DNA of 31,198 nucleotides. It comes from Collybiopsis luxurians FD-317 M1 (taxonomy: Eukaryota; Basidiomycota; Agaricomycetes; Agaricales; Omphalotaceae). The stretch lies in the NCBI GenBank assembly GCA_000827265.1, contig KN834850.1:87767-118964 (forward strand), given 5' to 3'. Positions 17,781 through 28,523 of the stretch are shown piece by piece (within the stretch, counting starts at the first letter, position 1; the number at the start of each line of letters is the position of its first letter). Position numbers and translations under genes: made by a program. Below the pieces are notes generated by a model, which was not told the DNA's origin, searched no databases, and saw only the letters and a list, made by a program, of their open reading frames with translations.

Positions 17781-19860
17781 CTGAAAAGCAAGTTAGAAGG
17801 AAGAAAATGGATGCACCAATTAATACCCACCTATCTACCTCGCAGGCCTCCCCAGATCCTGTCCAAACCTAACATCGTTCAGTATGGAAATATCCACACT
17901 GCCACTCGTACACATTGTCGAATGCTTCGAGTTCCACACACTTCATCCCCCCAGCGGGCCCATTCCCATCTCATCCTCAACAGACTCTGGCCTGCATGCA
18001 GACGATTCCACCAAACTGAAAAACAAGCGTTCTTGTTCGGCAAAGACGTGGACGGAGCAAACATCTGACGGAACGGTCCTTGTCGAATTCGTGGAAGATG
18101 TGGAGCTTGTATAGGTTTTGATGGCGGTGTTGCAGTGCTCAAATGGATTTGGAAGGGACAGGATGAGCCAATGAATTTTTCCTGCGCGGACAGAGAGGAA
18201 TGGGACTGAGAAAGTTAAACGCTACGAAAGAGCGCAACGTACCTGAACCTCATCTCAAATTTCCTCAAAGCATCATCCAACCCCTCCTCCAAGCCTGCAG
18301 AGTAGATCAGACAACGTCGTAACAGCCCATAAAGCTATTCAGAGAACATACCGCAAGCACCTTCAGCAAATTCTTAGCCTTACAATTCTTTGCATAAATA
18401 CTAAACACCACACATTCAAGGTCCGCAAGACCCTCGGCAGTTTGAGCAACGAATTCTTTGAATGTGAGGTGTGCCATTGAGTCCTTAGCTGTGTCCAATC
18501 TGTTATATACAATACAGTATTGGTTCCGGGAGGCATAGAAAACAGGGGGGGAGTTGATTCAAGAACATAAAGAAGGGGTAGGGGAGGTGGGAGGGAGGAG
18601 AAGAGGTAGCGAAGGGGAGAGGAGGGAGATGGTAAGAAAAGCGATGGCGACGTACCGCGCATTACTAACAGAAACTTCTACTTAGGCATATCCGGGAGGG
18701 TCTCTTTCCTACAACGCCAACGTAAGGACGAACGCACACCGCAGCCCAGTCAACAAAGCGCGAAGGAACGGTTACCAAAGGGGCGTATAATACATCGTCC
18801 AAGCAGCTTGAGAAACGATTGTTCCTACGCACCTTTGTTATTCGACAAATCCTAAAAATGGCAATCACCATTAGTTTGATTGTTTACGAAAGTATGACAC
18901 GGAGGCACCTACCTCAATGTCTGCCCATCCAACACGAAACACCACTTCCCCCACTTCATTAGATCATAGACGTTGAACATCTTCATCAAGATGCTATCTG
19001 GGTGGATATTCAATATTCAGCCATTGCAGATTCCTATATATAAGGTAAACCACGCACCTTCGCTCATAAGTATAAGCCCTCGGAGGTAAAAAGCAAATGT
19101 ACTCGACTTGCCAGATTATGGACGCTCAACACTTCAATAGCAGGATTCGAATCGGCCGTATCGCAGATAGATTTGGGCACGCTGTTAGGTAAGAGCCTGA
19201 GGTTGCTCTCACCCTTGCCCTCATCCCCGTCGACGGCAGCATTGACATTTACGTCCTTGGAACAGCAAAGAACCACTTCTTTTAATCTTCCAACGTCACT
19301 CTGTACCCGGGCCCAGCCCCTCCTCCTGACGCAACCCAGTTCAGAGACACAAGATGGCGGATAGTAGAAACCGAGTACGGAGATACAAGCGTCAATCCCA
19401 ATGAAAAAACTATCTCGTTCGGCTTCATCTGCCTGATCATCGTTCAAGCTTTGTCCGACACACAGATACCAAAAAAAAAAATATCATGCGGCCTATCTAA
19501 GTCTTCGGGTTCGATTTGCTGAATCGAGATCCAGTGCCTCGGGGTCAGTACTCGTCGACGAGGGTTCCATTGCCGCCGTTGCTGTTCAGTTCTCTGAGGT
19601 AAAATGGGAAACAACAAATGGTATAGATGAGTAGATGAGTAAATCAGCTTGTAACATGCCGCATGATGAGACCGGAACGCACTTCTTATCCGCAAGCCAT
19701 TGCAGCTCCCGGGGGCTGGTCCACTTTGCCGGCTTTGCATCCCGGATCCTTCGCCTAGGAATTTACGTAGAACGGCAAGAATACGTATCGCCCTGAGCCA
19801 TCTCTATGTAAATTTCTCGTCGAAAGCTCACCTGGCTTAGCACGCTCGGACGCCTCATCC
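17781..19860 (-). pseudogene. MSH6: MSH6 5' two-thirds, copy 1
   Basis: From 5' (right) to 3': KAGKVDQPPGAAMA (near 19730), RELN and NGTLVDE (near 19560), NDDQADE (19440), LLPNSVPKSI and NPAIEVL (19190-19130), ILMKMFNVYDLMKWGK with VLDGQTLR (near 18990-18920), KRPSRICL (near 18700), LDTAKDSMAHLTF and LPDLER-like ADLECVV, AKNCKAKNLLKVLA (18500-18350), GLEEGLDDALRKFE (near 18290), then TAIKTYTSS, FAEQERLFFSLVESS, SACRPESVEDE and ILNDVRFGQDLGR (to about 17840). This is the order of the MSH6 connector, core, lever and clamp domains. The ATPase domain with Walker A is missing. Frameshifts (for example near 18690) and stops interrupt it. Introns are kept, including one with a long pyrimidine-rich tract. 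Confidence 0.85.
18555..18635 (-). repeat. Pyrimidine-rich tract inside an MSH6-relic intron (copy 1)
   Basis: The plus strand is GA-rich. On the minus strand it is a C/T run between a GTACGT donor (near 18655) and a TATAACAG acceptor (near 18500). The matching intron of copy 2 has the same kind of tract near 22085-22175, so it predates the duplication. Confidence 0.6.
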
Positions 19861-20764
19861 AACAACATCGATCGATAATAACTACTTACCGTGAACTAAG
19901 CTGAGGCAGTTTCATGGTTGATAAACATCAAGACAGCCGTAATGCGACCGAAGCCAAAAGTTCATACCTTACATAAGCCCACTGAACTTTCATCAATCTA
20001 TCTGAATGGCACATACTCACATTCCAGTCAGCTGAACAGAAAAAGAAGTCATTCAGTGGTTCTACTAAATTTTTAATATTCCACTATGAGCTGCGTAACG
20101 AGTTATAATAATGCCAAAATTAAACCCATCTCCGAGGATTTTCAATCCACATACCAAGTGGAAGTAAAAAATAGTTAACTCGTCAAGTTTCAACAAGGTT
20201 ATTACAAAACGGGTTAGCACTCTGACCCATTTGTAACTGGCCGTAAATAACTTGTTCACCTGGTACAGGGTTATCTTAACTGGACAACGGTCACTTTAAA
20301 CCGGCTTGGGGCGCATAGTGTTCGCTGGTCCATTCTGGGCGAGTGAGATTTTGTCCACTTTCGCTGTGAGAGGGAGCTGGCGACGGGATGCGGTCAAATA
20401 GAGGAAGGGGGGACGGTGTGTCCGACAATGCTTCAGGCGGGGAGCGAAGACTTGCAGAGGGGCGCGCATTGGGCACGGGCTTTGGAGAGGGAGGGAGCAA
20501 ATAGGACTGCAGCAATGGCCGTACCGGAATGTATGGGAAAGAGCGGTATCAAATGAAGCGTTAGGTGTCAATGATCATTTGATGGTCACTGTGTTGCCCT
20601 TGACCCGGGTTCTAGACACTCGACACGACGACAGAGTTCGCATTAGCACCTAAGTAAGTAACAGCATAGATTATAGAGTAGAACTGCTAGTGAAGCACAT
20701 AGGATGCATGGCACACCGTAGATGTAAAGCAGTTGGTTAGAAGGCATAATGTTAGAAGAGTAGA
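19861..20764. other. No recognisable gene; a short tandem duplication at its right end
   Basis: Open frames at 20065-20259 and 20291-20571 (minus) show no family features. Near the right edge, 20665-20730 and 20761-20835 are diverged tandem copies (shared words include GTAGAA, TGAAGCA, CACACCGT and ATGTAAA). The second copy overlaps the end of the gene at 20765-21372. Confidence 0.45.
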
Positions 20765-20835
20765 TCATAAAGTAGAAGCGCTGATAACAGCCATAGGTGA
20801 AGCAAATAAGATACATGACACACCGTCCATGTAAA
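20665..20835. repeat. Diverged tandem duplication of about 70 bp
   Basis: Two copies, 20665-20730 and 20761-20835, share the same order of short words with several substitutions and a small insertion. The second provides the last codons of the minus-strand gene ending at 20765. Confidence 0.5.
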
Positions 20836-21372
20836 ATAAATTGAATGCAGGAAGAGAACGAAAGGTGGTTTTATGCGCAAGAATCAGGGCCAAGCAAGCC
20901 AGGGCTCCCTCAATCGGGAACAAGCAGAGTAGGTTCTGCAGACGGTGTCGGTGCCGAATTGGGATTGGGTCGACAATTTGTTTTTGTTTTTTTTTGCCTC
21001 CTCCGCCTTTAGTAGATCCAGAACCATCACCCTTCGTTCCACTACCACCTCCGGTACCCTTGGTACCATTCTGAGAGTAAGAGAAGATCGATAATGATTC
21101 TTTATGATTGTCTTCTACCGTAGAAGCAAGTGTTAATGAGAAAGAGGCCACAATCACACATATGGAGACTCACGATGAGATTCATTCCTGACCTTGTCCA
21201 TGCTCTCAAAAATTACGCATGCGGCATCACTGAATCCAGCCTCATTGTTCAACATCGAAGATCCCTTGATTAATTTACCTGGAACGAATAAAGAAAGAGA
21301 TTGAAAAAAAGCTCAAGAAGCACAGTGAATGCGCGTACCATAGATGATGGGCATTTCAAGCTGGGTAAACAT
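20765..21372 (-). CDS. Unrecognised small protein, copy 2 of the four-copy family (three exons, 162 aa)
   Basis: Exons 21372-21339, 21278-21174 and 21114-20765 join in phase to 162 residues. The start reads MFTQLEMPIIYG. Exon 2 has KLIKGSSMLNN, GFSDAACV and IFESMDK. Exon 3 has EDNHKESLSIFSYSQNGTKG or, with the shifted acceptor, Q in place of LE. Next come SGTKGDG and GSTKGGGGKKK, then a 70-residue extension with a hydrophobic stretch (GALACLALILA) not seen in the other copies. The normal AG acceptor of intron 2 is GG here; the next TAG three bases on keeps the frame. Exon 2 lacks 12 codons compared with copy 1 (the DRV-SR part). The extension probably arose by loss of the usual stop. It is open, but expression is unproven. 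Confidence 0.5.
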
Positions 21373-21405
21373 GGGTAGATGGGTCCGTTTATCAGTGGGG
21401 ACAGC

Positions 21406-21416
21406 CTTTATTTATA
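21406..21416 (-). promoter_or_regulatory. TATA-like element upstream of family copy 2
   Basis: TATAAATAAAG on the minus strand lies 34-44 bp before the ATG, within a block shared with the other copies (CTCCACTCC before it). Confidence 0.45.
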
Positions 21417-21639
21417 GGAGTGGAGGCCAGAGAAAGAATACGAGGAATTAGAAAATATACCTACGCATTGTGGCACCTCTGCAAACTACGATTTATAGGT
21501 TCCGATCGCTATGTTTGCCAATACTCCCAGCACAGCAAACAAGTTATTGTAAGTTCACTCAATTACACTGAAATTACTTTCAGAGAACAGCGGAAAGAAG
21601 AATAAGAATCTGGCATAAAATGAACGTGGGAGTGTGTTG

Positions 21640-21780
21640 AACGCATTCTCTTCAGCCTCCAAACTGCGTCGAAGTGTTATCAAAAAGCCGCAACCACATG
21701 CCGCGAACATCTGAGACGTTAGGTGGGATGTTCAATGTTTGATTCCACTATAGATCTAATGATTGCCTGTAAATTTAGAA
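21640..21780 (-). pseudogene. RSE1: RSE1/SF3B3 fragment, copy 2
   Basis: The minus strand reads AACGCGFLITLRRSLEAEE (near 21705-21645), equivalent to ACGRG...LRHGLEVEE. The Arg codon CGA at 21671-21669 is intact, unlike the TGA in copies 0 and 1. The downstream exon (LSFVN... in copy 1) is missing here. Too short to function. Confidence 0.55.
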
Positions 21781-24217
21781 GGAAGAAAGTTAGATGTACG
21801 TGCCACATACATCTTCATTTTTGGTGAAGCCGGGGCACATCCATATGTCTACAGATTGAAAGAAGAGTCAGAAATCACGTCCAAGCCCCCAATCCACAGA
21901 AGGGACGAACCAATCCTCCCCTCCTCCCCTCCAAGCCTAACATCATTTGGTATAAATTTATCCATCGCATAAAAGAAGACCCTCAGCAGTTTTGGCAAAG
22001 GATTTTTTCAAATGTGGGGTGTTTCAATCTGCCATATATAATACAATACAGTATTAGTTCTGGGAGGCATAAGAGACAGGGAGTCTAGGTGAAAGAAGGG
22101 GTAGGGGAGGAAGGGGGGAGGAAAGAGAAAAAGAGGAAGAGGAGAGGGGGAAGGGGGAGGGAGGGAGAGGGCAAGAAAGGCGGCAATGACTTACCGCATA
22201 TTACTAGCAGAAGCTTCTCTTAAAGGCATACATAGCCTTATCCGGAAAGGTCTCTTTCCTACAACACCACAACACAACAACGTATGCAACCCAGTCGGTA
22301 AAGGTTCATGACAACAGATAGCGGGCAGGGGGGTTTACCAAAGCGCGCGATACACAGTCCAAGCAGTTTGAGCAACGATCGTCCCTCCGTACCTGCGTTA
22401 TTCAATAAAACCTAAAGGCAATCACCTTTAGTATTTAATGATTGTTCACTGATAGTAACTATGCAACGCCAATCGCGGTGGATCAAAAAACCAAGACACC
22501 CACCTCAATGTGAGCCGACGTCTGCCCAACCAACACAAAGCACCCCTGCCTTCACTCATGCGAGATGTCTTTGTTGACGTACAACAGTCGCGGATAACTG
22601 TATGCAGGACATAAGTCTGGGAGGGAAGAGCAGAGGTAGTCTAATCGCCAGATCAAGGGTCCCAACGCTACAATAGCAGGATTTCGAATTGGCCGTATTT
22701 CGGATATAAAAACCATTTCCTTCGGCTTCTTCGGCCTACCAGCTTCGTCCATTGAATACCACAAAAAATCATTATGCGGCCTGTTCGAGTCGGATTTGAT
22801 TTCATAGATCGAGACAAGATACAGAGCTTCGGTTTGCCGTTAATGATCTTCTCCCTTGACGCGAATTCCATTGGTGTATGGGACGGGAAGATGGCGACTC
22901 ACCATCTAACAATCTTCCCCCTTATCTCCACCCTTACTTAGATCTCCCGTCATCTGCAACTTCCAAGGGCTGTTTCTGCCTGACTTTGCCGACTGCGTAT
23001 AAGTCATTCGATAAATCAATCAGCGTGAGCTGATGGAATGAGATACTGACGACGAGAATGCCTATGTACGTGTGGACAAAAGTTGGATGGTACACCGACC
23101 ATAGTCATCTTCGAAACACTCTTGGTAGGCCGTCTTTGTAGAGCTAGGACCCCAAGCGGGGCGAGTTCGCTTATGCAGCCATCGACGGAGAGAGTAAACT
23201 GATATCATCAGTACATTGTCCAAGATGAAAAAAACGTGCTCACCCTGGAAATACAGAATTTTAATTTCGGAGCTATTAATGAACCAGCTCAACAGGCAAT
23301 TATCCCAAACGGAGTAAACTAAGGGTCGTTCTAAGAACCAAGTCAGCTAAAGTGCTAAAACATGTATGATCGTCCGTACTCACATCCTTTACTGAAGAAA
23401 CCCAAATAGAGTCTCCGCAGAATTCTTATCATTATCCAACTCCCGCCGGCTTTCCGTCGCAGTAAGAAACGAGAACGAGTTTCCAGAGTCTGCACCTTAA
23501 ATCGACAGTCTAGCACTCGCTTTCGCTTATGACTTTTGATTTGTAGATTTTTTTTTCGCAGTGGAATCATCTGTGTCGTCGTCGTCGTTGCGACTCGTCA
23601 TCATCATCGATTTCGGCTTCCCTGGATATGGTGGATAGCGCGAGAGGATCTGATATTTTCAACTGCGTCATCCGATAGGGCGATAAAGTCATCGCCGTCT
23701 TCGGAAGCCTTGGAAAACTCGCAGCCTTTTTTCACTGGGGATTGCTTGGATTTTGGGTGAAAGAGCTCGCAATTGAGAAGTCGTCATCCAAGTACCGAGC
23801 TTTCTCTGCATGGCCAAAAAGCACACCTCTGGGCACTTCTGCCTTCCGTGAGTTCCGTTGGCGAGGACACAAAAGGGCTCTAGAAGATTGTACTTTGATC
23901 CTTTATATCGTTTACAGCACATCGCTTCTCTGAGTTATTTACTAATTATAAGTAAATTTCTCATGGCTCACAGTCGAAAGCTCACCTTTTGGCTTAGTTC
24001 CTCTTCCATCATGTGTACATTACCTGGGACTGAGCTTAGAACCGAAGGCCTCGAGCTCAGCGAGTCCCCAGAAGGTTGGAATTGATCCACAACGCGTCGC
24101 CGTTTTGCGATTTCCTGAGTCAACTTTAGAGTCAGCAAATTTCTCATGGCTCAGAGTTGAACGTTGAAGGTTCACCTTTGGCATAGCGCGCTTGGGTTCG
24201 TCGCGGTTAACTGTCAA
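21781..24217 (-). pseudogene. MSH6: MSH6 5' two-thirds, copy 2 (includes the N-terminus)
   Basis: From 5' (right): MTVNRDEPKRAMPK (24217), then after an intron EIAKRRRVVDQFQPSGDSLS, a nuclear-localisation-like stretch; SEDGDDFIALSDDAVE (near 23700); SGNSFSFLTATESRREL and FLQ plus VKD (near 23490-23390); VSKMTMVGVP (near 23115-23085), matching KMxMVGVP of MSH6; YAVGKVRQ (near 23000) and YTNGIRV (near 22880); NPAIVALGPLIWRLDYL (22680-22630); KRPFRIRLCMPLREAS (near 22255-22210); then FAKTAEGL (near 21985). The clamp-to-core part present in copies 0 and 1 is deleted, and the copy resumes at 21960-21800 with text like 12440-12620. Many frameshifts are needed to link the pieces. Confidence 0.75.
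22085..22175 (-). repeat. Pyrimidine-rich tract inside an MSH6-relic intron (copy 2)
   Basis: The counterpart of 18555-18635: GA-rich on the plus strand, between a GTAAGT donor near 22194 and the exon near 22030. Confidence 0.55.
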
Positions 24218-25950
24218 CCCAAAAACACTTTACCGTGAGACTGAGCAAAAGAAAAAAGGTTTCATCATAAATACATGTCAAGACAGCCTTCCATGGCTGT
24301 CAGCCAGGGGGAGGAGGCTTAGCCATACCCGAGCTCAACGGGAAACATCGAAAGAGGGTAAACGGAAGAGTAAGGTATGGAAAGATTTATTACAATTCCA
24401 AGTCGGTGGGATTAATCAAATGCCGGAGAAGTCACGTCCACATTCGGGTCACTGTCTGTATCCAACGCGCAGCGCATGGTGAGCTGTCTGTCCAAGTAGC
24501 CTGAAGCTCTACGTATCCTCCCATGTGCATCATTGTGCATGAAGAGCTCTAAAAATCAATTTCTCGTCCTCAAACCTTTTTATCTCGATCCGAGAGAATT
24601 ATTTCAGAGTTGAATTGGGTGGCTTAAATTGGGAATGCATTTCGCAGCTAGAGTAGAGTATACGAGCCCGAAACATGCCTGAAACCTCGAAGAACACGTC
24701 TGAAAACTCATGAGGAACTTGAGAGCTTGAATCAAAAATACATAATCTAACTCTGAGTAAGTATTTTCTGGCCGCCCATACACACTTGCTCTCGACACGC
24801 TACGGCAAAGGAAGGATGACCTAATGAGTTCCGAAACATTCTGTATCCAGTACCTGGATACGGATACCCTTGCCTTGGAAGAGTGAGCGGTCTCCGACCA
24901 TCTCCGTGCTTCTTTGATGCTCATCGCAATCGAGCTCAGTCCCAAGACCACTCTACACATGATGAGCGCCATAAAATTGAATACCGTATCCCGATTTTCC
25001 TCCCAAGACAACAAGTGCCCACAGGTACTTCCCATCCGACCTCCCTCATAATAATGAGTCTCGAGAGGTCTGGGGAGCTCTGTCGACGTCCAAGAATATA
25101 GAAATAAAGCTCCTTCCAAAATTGTATTTTCATCGTGCACATTCTCTTGTAAGTACCAGAACAAATATCGGACGATCATAAATATATCAACCCAGAGGAA
25201 GCGTTCTGGGAGGTAGGACATTAGTTTTGTCCTTGACAGCGAGTACAACGATGACGAGAATAGCGGTGAGCGCATTTGTCATGCCGTCAAGCTAGAGGTA
25301 CTCAATCACCGGACTCAACGTGATTGATCGATCCGAACTCGGCGGCTATGACTTGCGTGTAGCGGTGAGGAAGAGGGGAATAAAAGCTTATCTGCTGCTA
25401 TGTGTATGTGTGAGTCGGTAGAGATGTGAAGGGGGCAAAGAAAAAATCTTGACATTTAATAACGGGCTTTGAACCTTCATTGATGCTCATCGACAGCGGT
25501 AGAAGCGATGTTTTTGCTGAGCTAGTTGAAAAAAGTAGACGAATGCATTTCCAAAGCTTATTTGTTGGGGGATCAAGAGAAAATCGATGAAAAATTTTGC
25601 TCACAGGCATAACGAATATACACGCCGCTCGCCTGTAGGTCGCGCCGTGTGGGGCTTCCTCGGCCTTGTGCTTGGACACGACTTGCGGTTACTACTTGAC
25701 TTTACCAGTGAGATAGATAGATACACGGTTCTGCCGGAGCAGAGAGGGTCTCGAACCGCTCTGGGTATTACTTACTTACTCGGCGTCATCACGGGCCATT
25801 CAAATTTAATGGTTTTCCGCGGATATGAATTGAGTCAGAATATCTTTCATTTTTCAACCCTTCTTGGTTAGTGCGTACGGGCATGCTGGTTGCAATCCAA
25901 AATGAGGGTTTTTCCTCGTGTTCTTCGTCTGTTCTCTCCTCCACTCCACG
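24218..25950. other. Region without recognised genes apart from one long open frame
   Basis: A 7-bp hairpin (GACAGCC...GGCTGTC) lies near 24280-24300. The remaining frames are short. No similarity to the duplicated units was noticed to the right of 24217. Confidence 0.35.
24604..25275 (-). CDS. Long unassigned open frame (223 aa)
   Basis: This is one of the longest uninterrupted frames of the window. It starts MRSPLFSSSLYSLSRTKL and has moderately hydrophobic segments (VDIFMIVRYLFWYL; FNFMALIMCRVVLGLSSIAM; LDYVFLIQALKFLMSF). I recognise no domain. The composition, with many Ser, Arg, Cys and Leu, could be that of a chance frame. Nothing around it suggests introns or a shared repeat. It is reported only because of its length. 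Confidence 0.2.
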   Translation of the reverse strand: MRSPLFSSSLYSLSRTKLMSYLPERFLWVDIFMIVRYLFWYLQENVHDENTILEGALFLYSWTSTELPRPLETHYYEGGRMGSTCGHLLSWEENRDTVFNFMALIMCRVVLGLSSIAMSIKEARRWSETAHSSKARVSVSRYWIQNVSELIRSSFLCRSVSRASVYGRPENTYSELDYVFLIQALKFLMSFQTCSSRFQACFGLVYSTLAAKCIPNLSHPIQL

Positions 25951-25953
25951 ATG

Positions 25954-25962
25954 TACATAAAG
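25954..25962 (+). promoter_or_regulatory. TATA-like element upstream of family copy 3
   Basis: TACATAAAG is preceded by CTCCACTCC, as before the other family members, but here on the plus strand. Confidence 0.35.
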
Positions 25963-26000
25963 GTTGTTATATAAACATATTTGTATCGGCCCACTTGTAA

Positions 26001-26409
26001 CATACCCCCCATTGCCTGCGCAACTTCAAATCGTACGTGCATCTTACCCTGCGTTAACTTGGCTGATTCTCTACTTTGTTCGTTCCAGGTTCATCAAGGC
26101 TATATCAATGTTTGTCGATAGGGCTGATGTCACCTGCGACCGAGTCAATAATCCTCGCGGGATTTTTGAGCACATAAGCGGCACCGCCATGACGATCGGA
26201 GACGCGTCTAGTCGTGAGTTCCGATGTACGCGATAACGAATCCCTTTCTCATTGAACATTTTGCTTGAATGGTAGAAGATATACATCGGAATAAAGAATT
26301 AAAAGCGATCTTCTATCATGTCCAGAATGGCACCAAAAATGGAGGAGGGGCTAGCGGAACCAAAGGCGAAGGGAATGGTTCTACCAAAGGCGGAAGTTGC
26401 AAAAAATGA
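26001..26409 (+). pseudogene. Small-protein family, copy 3, broken, opposite strand
   Basis: Exon 1 (about 26001-26032) has lost its ATG but keeps the donor GTACGT. Exon 2 (26089-26213) starts with a short deletion relative to the other copies (GTTCATC against GTAATCTTATC), which throws it out of frame, then reads FIKAISMFVDRADVTCDRV, PRGIFEHISG and a GTGAGT donor. Exon 3 (26276-26409) reads EDIHRNKELKAIFYHVQNGT, then KNGGG, SGTKGEGNGSTKG, GSCKK and stop. As in copy 2, the expected AG acceptor is GG and TAG follows. The conserved ACDRV-like word (TCDRV) and the tail identify it with certainty. The missing start and the deletion make it a pseudogene. Confidence 0.65.
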
Positions 26410-28523
26410 CGGACGAAACTCACTTTTCGAGTCTTCTCGCTAATGCTTGCCATTGTACAGGGAATACATGCAAAGACACATCCTCGCAGATCGGACTTTG
26501 TGATAAGTATTAGGGACTGATTCATTACGCCATTTTTCTATTTTGGCTAGATTCATGTCATAAGAAAGCTCAATTTTGACCGTACCTTCACACTGTATGA
26601 CTGCTTGAAAATGCCACGCGAGAAGACAGGCAAAATCTAAAAAAGATCGTCTTTCCAGTAAATTCCTTAGGCAAGAGATATCAATAATTGCGGCCCGGGT
26701 TTTTTTATACAAATGGAATACTTTTTCATCAAATTTGTGGGAGAGAAACAAATCGGGCGACGTTTTGGAGGTAAACTGGGACGTCGCCCATTTTGTTTCC
26801 GCTGAAAAAGATTAGCGTTTTCATAATACTTTCACTCGAACCTGTTCATTTTTTCCATCTTGGAATTTTTGAACGAGAAACTGTAATCTTCTTCAGAAAA
26901 TTTTTCGGTCTACTCGTTTTACCCTCGCTGATTTCACTGTGTCACGTAGTAATCACAGTGATCATTTACAATGCCTTGACCGCTGAGCACTGTATCTGGG
27001 CGCTTAATCATCGGATTAGGCATTCTCAGCTATATGCCCAATCTTTCTCCTAAGGAGGAAACATTGCCGGCTAATAGAGTTGCCGCTAAAAGCCAAATTA
27101 CTTACACCCAAAAAAACAAGTTCGAGGCCCCAGGAAGTCCAGGTCCTCAGTTTCAACCTCTAAAAATCCAAATCCATTGATAATGACTGGTAAGTCTGAA
27201 TCCATTCTGCGCTCGGCACCGCAATATAATTGTTTCATAGCTTCAGCTATGTAGCTCCGGGTATCGGCATGTGATTATTCTCGAGAAATTTCGGCTCCAC
27301 TCGGATCAGAATGAGTTCGTAACTTCAATTTTGTAAATTGAAATTTGATTGAAATGGCAAGATCTTGGTTTTTTGTGTACACCATCTCAACGTCTAAATG
27401 CTGCGCATGAACATCACCCAATTCCTCGGTATAACGTAGGTATAGTATTTTGGACAACAGTTACTCTTAGATCCTCCCCACCGTCTACTCCTCCAACAGT
27501 ACGACTTGAAGATAATTAATAACAATTCCCCTTCCTGCCGCCTCCTTTGTATGCTTGAGAAGGCTCTATCTATAAGAGCCGGATCTCTATTTTTCTGTCG
27601 GAAAGTCGAAGACAGAGCTGTATGACGTGTGGTATTGTGACAGAAATACGTTCAGTGGATGTGTGCTCTCTTAGTAGAGAAGATATCTTGACGAGTAGGG
27701 ACAAACGGGGTTGTAGCAGATGCTAAGGAGAGAATAGACGGGAGAGAGAGTGCTTTCCCTGTGAGATGGCGAGATTGAGCCCGAGAACATGATATTTTTT
27801 CGGATCAACAAAACTACGCTCAGCGCCTTCTTCACCGCTGGTAACAAACATAGCAGGCTTCGGGAAGGAAATCAGTCTGTTGAGAGTCGGACCCCGTACT
27901 TGTAGGTTCTAGCTGAGTCATATCGATGCTGAGACACAGACGTCGGTCGAAACACGATGCCTTATATACCGCACAATTTCTGGACATCCTCCTCGTTCCA
28001 TACTTTTATTATCCACAGACGTGCATATCTTTGTAAAGCGCCGGATTGAGGATCATAGCTACTGACCAGGGAATCAGGCAGCAAAGTCAGAGGCTTGATG
28101 ACATCTATGAGCGACCGCGGACGTTTACCGCAAGGGATCTCGAGCTCGAAAAGATGGTCCACAAGGGTGTGCTTGAAGCGGCCAACCTTCTAGAGTATAT
28201 ATTTAGTGTTCCAGTGAGTATGAGGGAAGCAGACTGCCAAAAGGGACTGGTAAACACAACCTATTTTGAGATTGACATCCAGCACATTGCCTCTACCCAC
28301 TATTCGTCAATGTCAGGTTTCACAAAAACATTGGTGAACTGCACTGCCCAAGTTCCATTTTTTCCACCCCATTTATATCAGTCCATATCTTGCTGCAGCG
28401 GCCTCCTCGAGATCAGACATACACAAAAACAGGGAAGTTAGGTCTATATTCTGTTTTGCTGCAATGCATCCCTACATGTTATTCCCTGTACATTGGCCAA
28501 GCACAATAAAAAGGTGAGCGCCA
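26410..28523. other. Region without recognised genes
   Basis: The longest frames are plus 28046-28441 (131 aa; includes a charged stretch RDLELEKMVHKGVLEAANLL) and minus 26751-26440. Neither shows a known domain, and neither occurs elsewhere in the window. The stretch 27480-27780 is GA/CT-rich in patches. I can assign nothing. Confidence 0.4.

Noticed and set aside
19690..19740. A minus-strand reading KWTSPRELQWLADKK that looked like a mushroom retrotransposon or gag-like protein
   Set aside because: The other frame at the same place reads KAGKVDQPPGAAMA, which fits MSH6 and falls in order with the following MSH6 pieces.
24604..25275. Firm gene call for the 223-aa minus-strand frame
   Set aside because: No domain, no introns, chance-like composition. 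Kept only as a low-confidence entry.
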